From assembly GCA_033782935.1 (NCBI GenBank), contig JAWQEG010000501.1, positions 2,702,501 through 2,766,500 on the forward strand: a stretch of DNA of 64,000 bases. The letters run 5' to 3'. This document shows positions 61,398-64,000 of this stretch, one piece after another. Position 1 is the stretch's first letter; each line of letters opens with the position of its first letter. A program made the translations under genes and the position numbers. The notes below the pieces were generated by a model. It searched no databases and was not told the DNA's origin. It saw only the letters and a list, made by a program, of their open reading frames with translations. This DNA comes from Petrolisthes cinctipes (lineage: Eukaryota > Arthropoda > Malacostraca > Decapoda > Porcellanidae).

Positions 61398-62389
61398 GTA
61401 ACTGAAGGTATCTGTACATGCCTACACTGTGTTAGAGTATTTTCAAAATACATGCTCAAAACATACTGAAAATCGATCTTTTAGGTGCCCAAAAGTCGAT
61501 ATGTGTATGCATCTTCTGTACCCGTTTATATCTCAAATTCTGGCCCTAAACACCCGAAAATTCGATATTTTGGGGTCCCAGAAGCGATCTGTACATGCCT
61601 ACTCCGTGTTAGAGTATTTTCAAAATACAGGCCAAAAACATGCTGAAAATCGATATTTTTCGTGCCCAAAGTCAATATGTGCATGTATCTTCTGTACCCG
61701 TTTATATCTCAAATTCAGGCTCAAAACACCCGAAAATTCAATATTTTGGGGTCCCAGAAGCAATCTGTACAGTGCTAGAATATTTTCAAAATATAGGCTA
61801 AAAACATGCTAAAAATCGATCTTTTAGGTGCCAAAAAGTCGATATCTCAAATTCAGTCCCAAAACACCCGAAAATTCGATATTTAGGGGTCCCAGAAGCG
61901 ATCTGTACATGCCTACTCCGTATTAGAGTATTTTCAAAATACATGCTCAAAACATACTGAAAATCGATCTTTTAGGTGCACAAAAGTCGATATGTGCATG
62001 CATCTTCAGTACCCGTTTATATCTCAAATTCAGGCTCAAAACACCCGAAAATTCAATATTTTGGGGTCCCAGAAGCAATCTGTACATGCCTACTCAGTGT
62101 TAGAGTATTTTCAAAATACAGGCCCAAAACATGCTGAAAATCGATATTTTAGATTCCCAAAGTCAATATGTGCATGTATCTTCTGTACCCGTTTATATCT
62201 CAAATTCTGGCTCAAAACACCCGAAAATTCAATATTTTGGGGTCTCAGAAGCAATCTGTACATGCCTACACAGTGCTAGAATATTTTCAAAATATAGGCT
62301 AAAAACATGCTAAAAATCGACATTTTAGGTGCCAAAAAATCGATATCTCAAATTCAGTCCCAAAACACCCGAAAATTCGATATTTAGAG
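61398..62389 (+). repeat. Canonical 992-bp hexamer (ABC-DEK)
   Basis: Starts are A 61398 (gtaactgaag, gatatgtgtatgc), B 61575 (tttttcgtgccc), C 61751, D 61889 (ccgtattag), E 62066 (gattcccaaag) and K 62242. It is the third member of the family at 23612 and 33252. Confidence 0.95.
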
Positions 62390-63732
62390 GTCCCAGAAGG
62401 TATCTGTACATGCCTACACTGTGTTAGAGTATTTTCAAAATACTGGCCAAAAACATACTGAAAATCGATCTTTTAGGTGCCCAAAAGTCGATATGTGCAT
62501 GCATCTTCTGTACCCGTTTATATCTCAAATTCTGGCCCTAAACACCCGAAAATTCGATATTTTGGGGTCCCAGAAGCGATCTGTACATGCCTACTACGTG
62601 TTAGAGTATTTTCAAAATACAGGCCAAAAACATGCTGAAAATCGATATTTTTGGTGCCCAGAGTCAATATGTGCATGTATCTTCTGTACCCGTTTATATC
62701 TCAAATTCAGGCTCAAAACACCCGAAAATTCAATATTTTGGGGTCCCAGAAGCAATCTGTACAGTGCTAGAATATTTTCAAAATATAGGCTAAAAACATG
62801 CTAAAAATCGATCTTTTAGGTGCCAAAAAGTCGATATCACAAATTCAGTCCCAAAACACCCGAAAATAGATATTTAGGGGTCCCAGAAGCGATCTGTACA
62901 TGTCTACTCCGTGTTAGAGTATTTTCAAAATACATGCTCAAAACATACTGAAAATCGATCTTTTAGGTGCACAAAAGTCGATATGTGCATGCATCTTCAG
63001 TACCCGTTTATATCTCAAATTCAGGCTCAAAACACCCGAAAATTCAATATTTTGGGGTCCCAGAAGCAATCTGTACATGCCTACTCAGTGTTAGAGTATT
63101 TTCAAAATACAGGCCCAAAACATGCTGAAAATCGATATTTTAGATGCCCAAAGTCAATATGTGCATGTATCTTCTGTACCCGTTTATATCTCAAATTCAG
63201 GCTCAAAACACCCGAAAATTCAATATTTTGGGGTCCCAGAAGCAATCTGTACATGCCTACTCAGTGTTAGAGTATTTTCAAAATACAGGCCCAAAACATG
63301 CTGAAAATCGATATTTTAGATGCCCAAAGTCAATATGTGCATGTATCTTCTGTACCCGTTTATATCTCAAATTCAGGCTCAAAACACCCGAAAATTCAAT
63401 ATTTTGGGGTCCCAGAAGCAATCTGTACATGCCTACTCAGTGTTAGAGTATTTTCAAAATACAGGCCCAAAACATGCTGAAAATCGATATTTTAGATGCC
63501 CAAAGTCAATATGTGCATGTATCTTCTGTACCCGTTTATATCTCAAATTCAGGCTCAAAACACCCGAAAATTCAATATTTTGGGGTCCCAGAAGCAATCT
63601 GTACATGCCTACACAGTGCTAGAATATTTTCAAAATATAGGCTAAAAACATGCTAAAAATCGACATTTTAGGTGCCAAAAAATCGATATCACAAATTCAG
63701 TCCCAAAACACCCGAAAATTCGATATTTAGAG
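62390..63732 (+). repeat. Array segment: ABC, DEEEK
   Basis: Starts are A 62390 (atactggcc), B 62567 (cccagagtc), C 62743 (137 bp, tatcacaaattc), D 62880 (gtacatgtctac), E 63057, E 63233, E 63409 and K 63585. K here has acacagtgctag, whereas its partner at 35439 has actcagtgctag. Confidence 0.95.
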
Positions 63733-64000
63733 GTCCCAGAAGGTATCTGTACATGCCTACTCCGTGTTAGAGTATTTTCAAAATACAGGCCAAAAACATA
63801 CTGAAAATCGATCTTTTATGTGCCCAAAAGTCGATATGTGCATGCATCTTCTGTACCCGTTTATATCTCAAATTCTGGCCCTAAACACCCGAAAATTCGA
63901 TATTTTGGGGTCCCAGAAGCGATCTGTACATGCCTACTCCGTGTTAGAGTATTTTCAAAATTCAAGCCCAAAACATACTGAAAATCGATATTTTTGGTGC
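63733..64000 (+). repeat. Array segment: A and a partial B, continuing beyond the window
   Basis: A starts at 63733 (cttttatgtgccc) and B at 63910 (ttcaagcccaaaacatactg). The array is cut by the window end, and similarity to 35587-35854 is still unbroken there. Confidence 0.95.

Larger units (their letters stand above)
1..64000 (+). repeat. Satellite DNA array, ~176-bp monomer with 992-bp higher-order repeat
   Basis: The word gtcccagaag or a near variant recurs every 176-177 bp (long monomers) or 138/148 bp (short monomers) from base 11 to the end, always in the same orientation. About 385 monomers can be placed by hand with no foreign insertion and no inversion. Between one and three long monomers (usually two) precede nearly every short one, giving blocks of about 491 or 501 bp, and two blocks form a 992-bp hexamer. 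Monomers near nucleosome length, head-to-tail order and HOR structure are typical of centromeric or pericentromeric satellites of plants and animals. That location is inference: no kinetochore protein data are available here. I do not recognise the satellite family. Confidence 0.97.
57720..64000 (+). repeat. Large near-perfect duplicate of 29574-35854 (offset 28146 bp)
   Basis: Over about 6.28 kb the two copies agree except for a handful of single bases that I found: 57953 g/29807 a, 58472 c/30326 a, 59358 a/31212 t, 60533 g/32387 t, 63613 a/35467 t. No length change is seen: all monomer starts differ by exactly 28146. The left edge is set by the last difference at 57719. The right edge is beyond the window. 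Confidence 0.94.

Noticed and set aside
1..64000. CRISPR array (regular repeats of similar length)
   Set aside because: There are no unique spacers. The whole period is repeated, and no cas-like gene is present.
1..64000. Transposon or retroelement insertion, rRNA or tRNA genes
   Set aside because: Monomers can be placed end to end without a gap. No terminal repeats, target-site duplications, polyA tails or RNA gene boxes interrupt them.
1..64000. Human-type alpha satellite, or the classic Arabidopsis, rice or maize centromere repeats
   Set aside because: Monomer size is similar, but the sequence words differ from those families as I remember them. No database search was possible.

Overview
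The whole 64 kb window is one uninterrupted tandem satellite DNA array. I found no gene, RNA gene, transposon or unique sequence in it. It must come from a eukaryote, most likely from a centromeric or other heterochromatic array resolved by long-read assembly. The species cannot be named: the monomer does not match the alpha satellite, the Arabidopsis 178-bp repeat, CentO or CentC as I remember them. GC is about 37% (counted on one 176-bp monomer).

Every monomer is placed here with its start at the conserved word gtcccagaag. By hand I placed about 385 monomers in six classes (labels are mine). A (177 bp) begins agaaggtatc and has acatactg, gtgcccaaaagtcg and ctggccctaaac. B (176 bp) begins agaagcgatc and has catgctg and tatttttggtgccc. 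D (177 bp) has catgctcaaaacatactg, gtgcacaaaag and cttcagtaccc. E (176 bp) begins agaagcaatc and has aggcccaaaacatgctg and ttttagatgccc. Two short classes have lost 29 bp: K (148 bp), and C (138 bp), which has lost a further 10 bp. A long monomer is itself a diverged dimer of two halves of about 88 bp.

The monomers form blocks of two or more long units closed by one short unit: ABC (491 bp), ABK (501 bp), DEC (491 bp) and DEK (501 bp), with variants DEEC, DEEEK, DC and DBC. The canonical higher-order repeat (HOR) is the hexamer ABC-DEK of 992 bp. The hierarchy is therefore about 88 bp, 176 bp, about 496 bp, 992 bp, then recent duplications of 1.5 to more than 6 kb (offsets 991, 992, 1493, 1806, 1846, 2325, 6127, 6461/6609, 8857, 9640, 11409/11420 and 28146 bp).

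Layout: 1-9366 is the most irregular part (chimeric monomers, a 264-bp one-and-a-half-mer, a doubled short monomer). 9367-11350 holds two clean hexamers. 11351-15101 is a second copy of about 2.4-6.2 kb. 15102-22483 is mixed hexamers and a run of ABK trimers. 22484-35586 contains nested duplications, including the 2325-bp unit twice in tandem. 35587-57.7 kb is a mosaic of 1846, 1493 and 1806 bp units and linked blocks. 57.7-64.0 kb is a nearly perfect second copy of 29.6-35.9 kb and runs off the window end.

Many open reading frames of 60-178 codons cross the array because the repeat has few stops in some plus-strand frames. I judge none of them to be genes.
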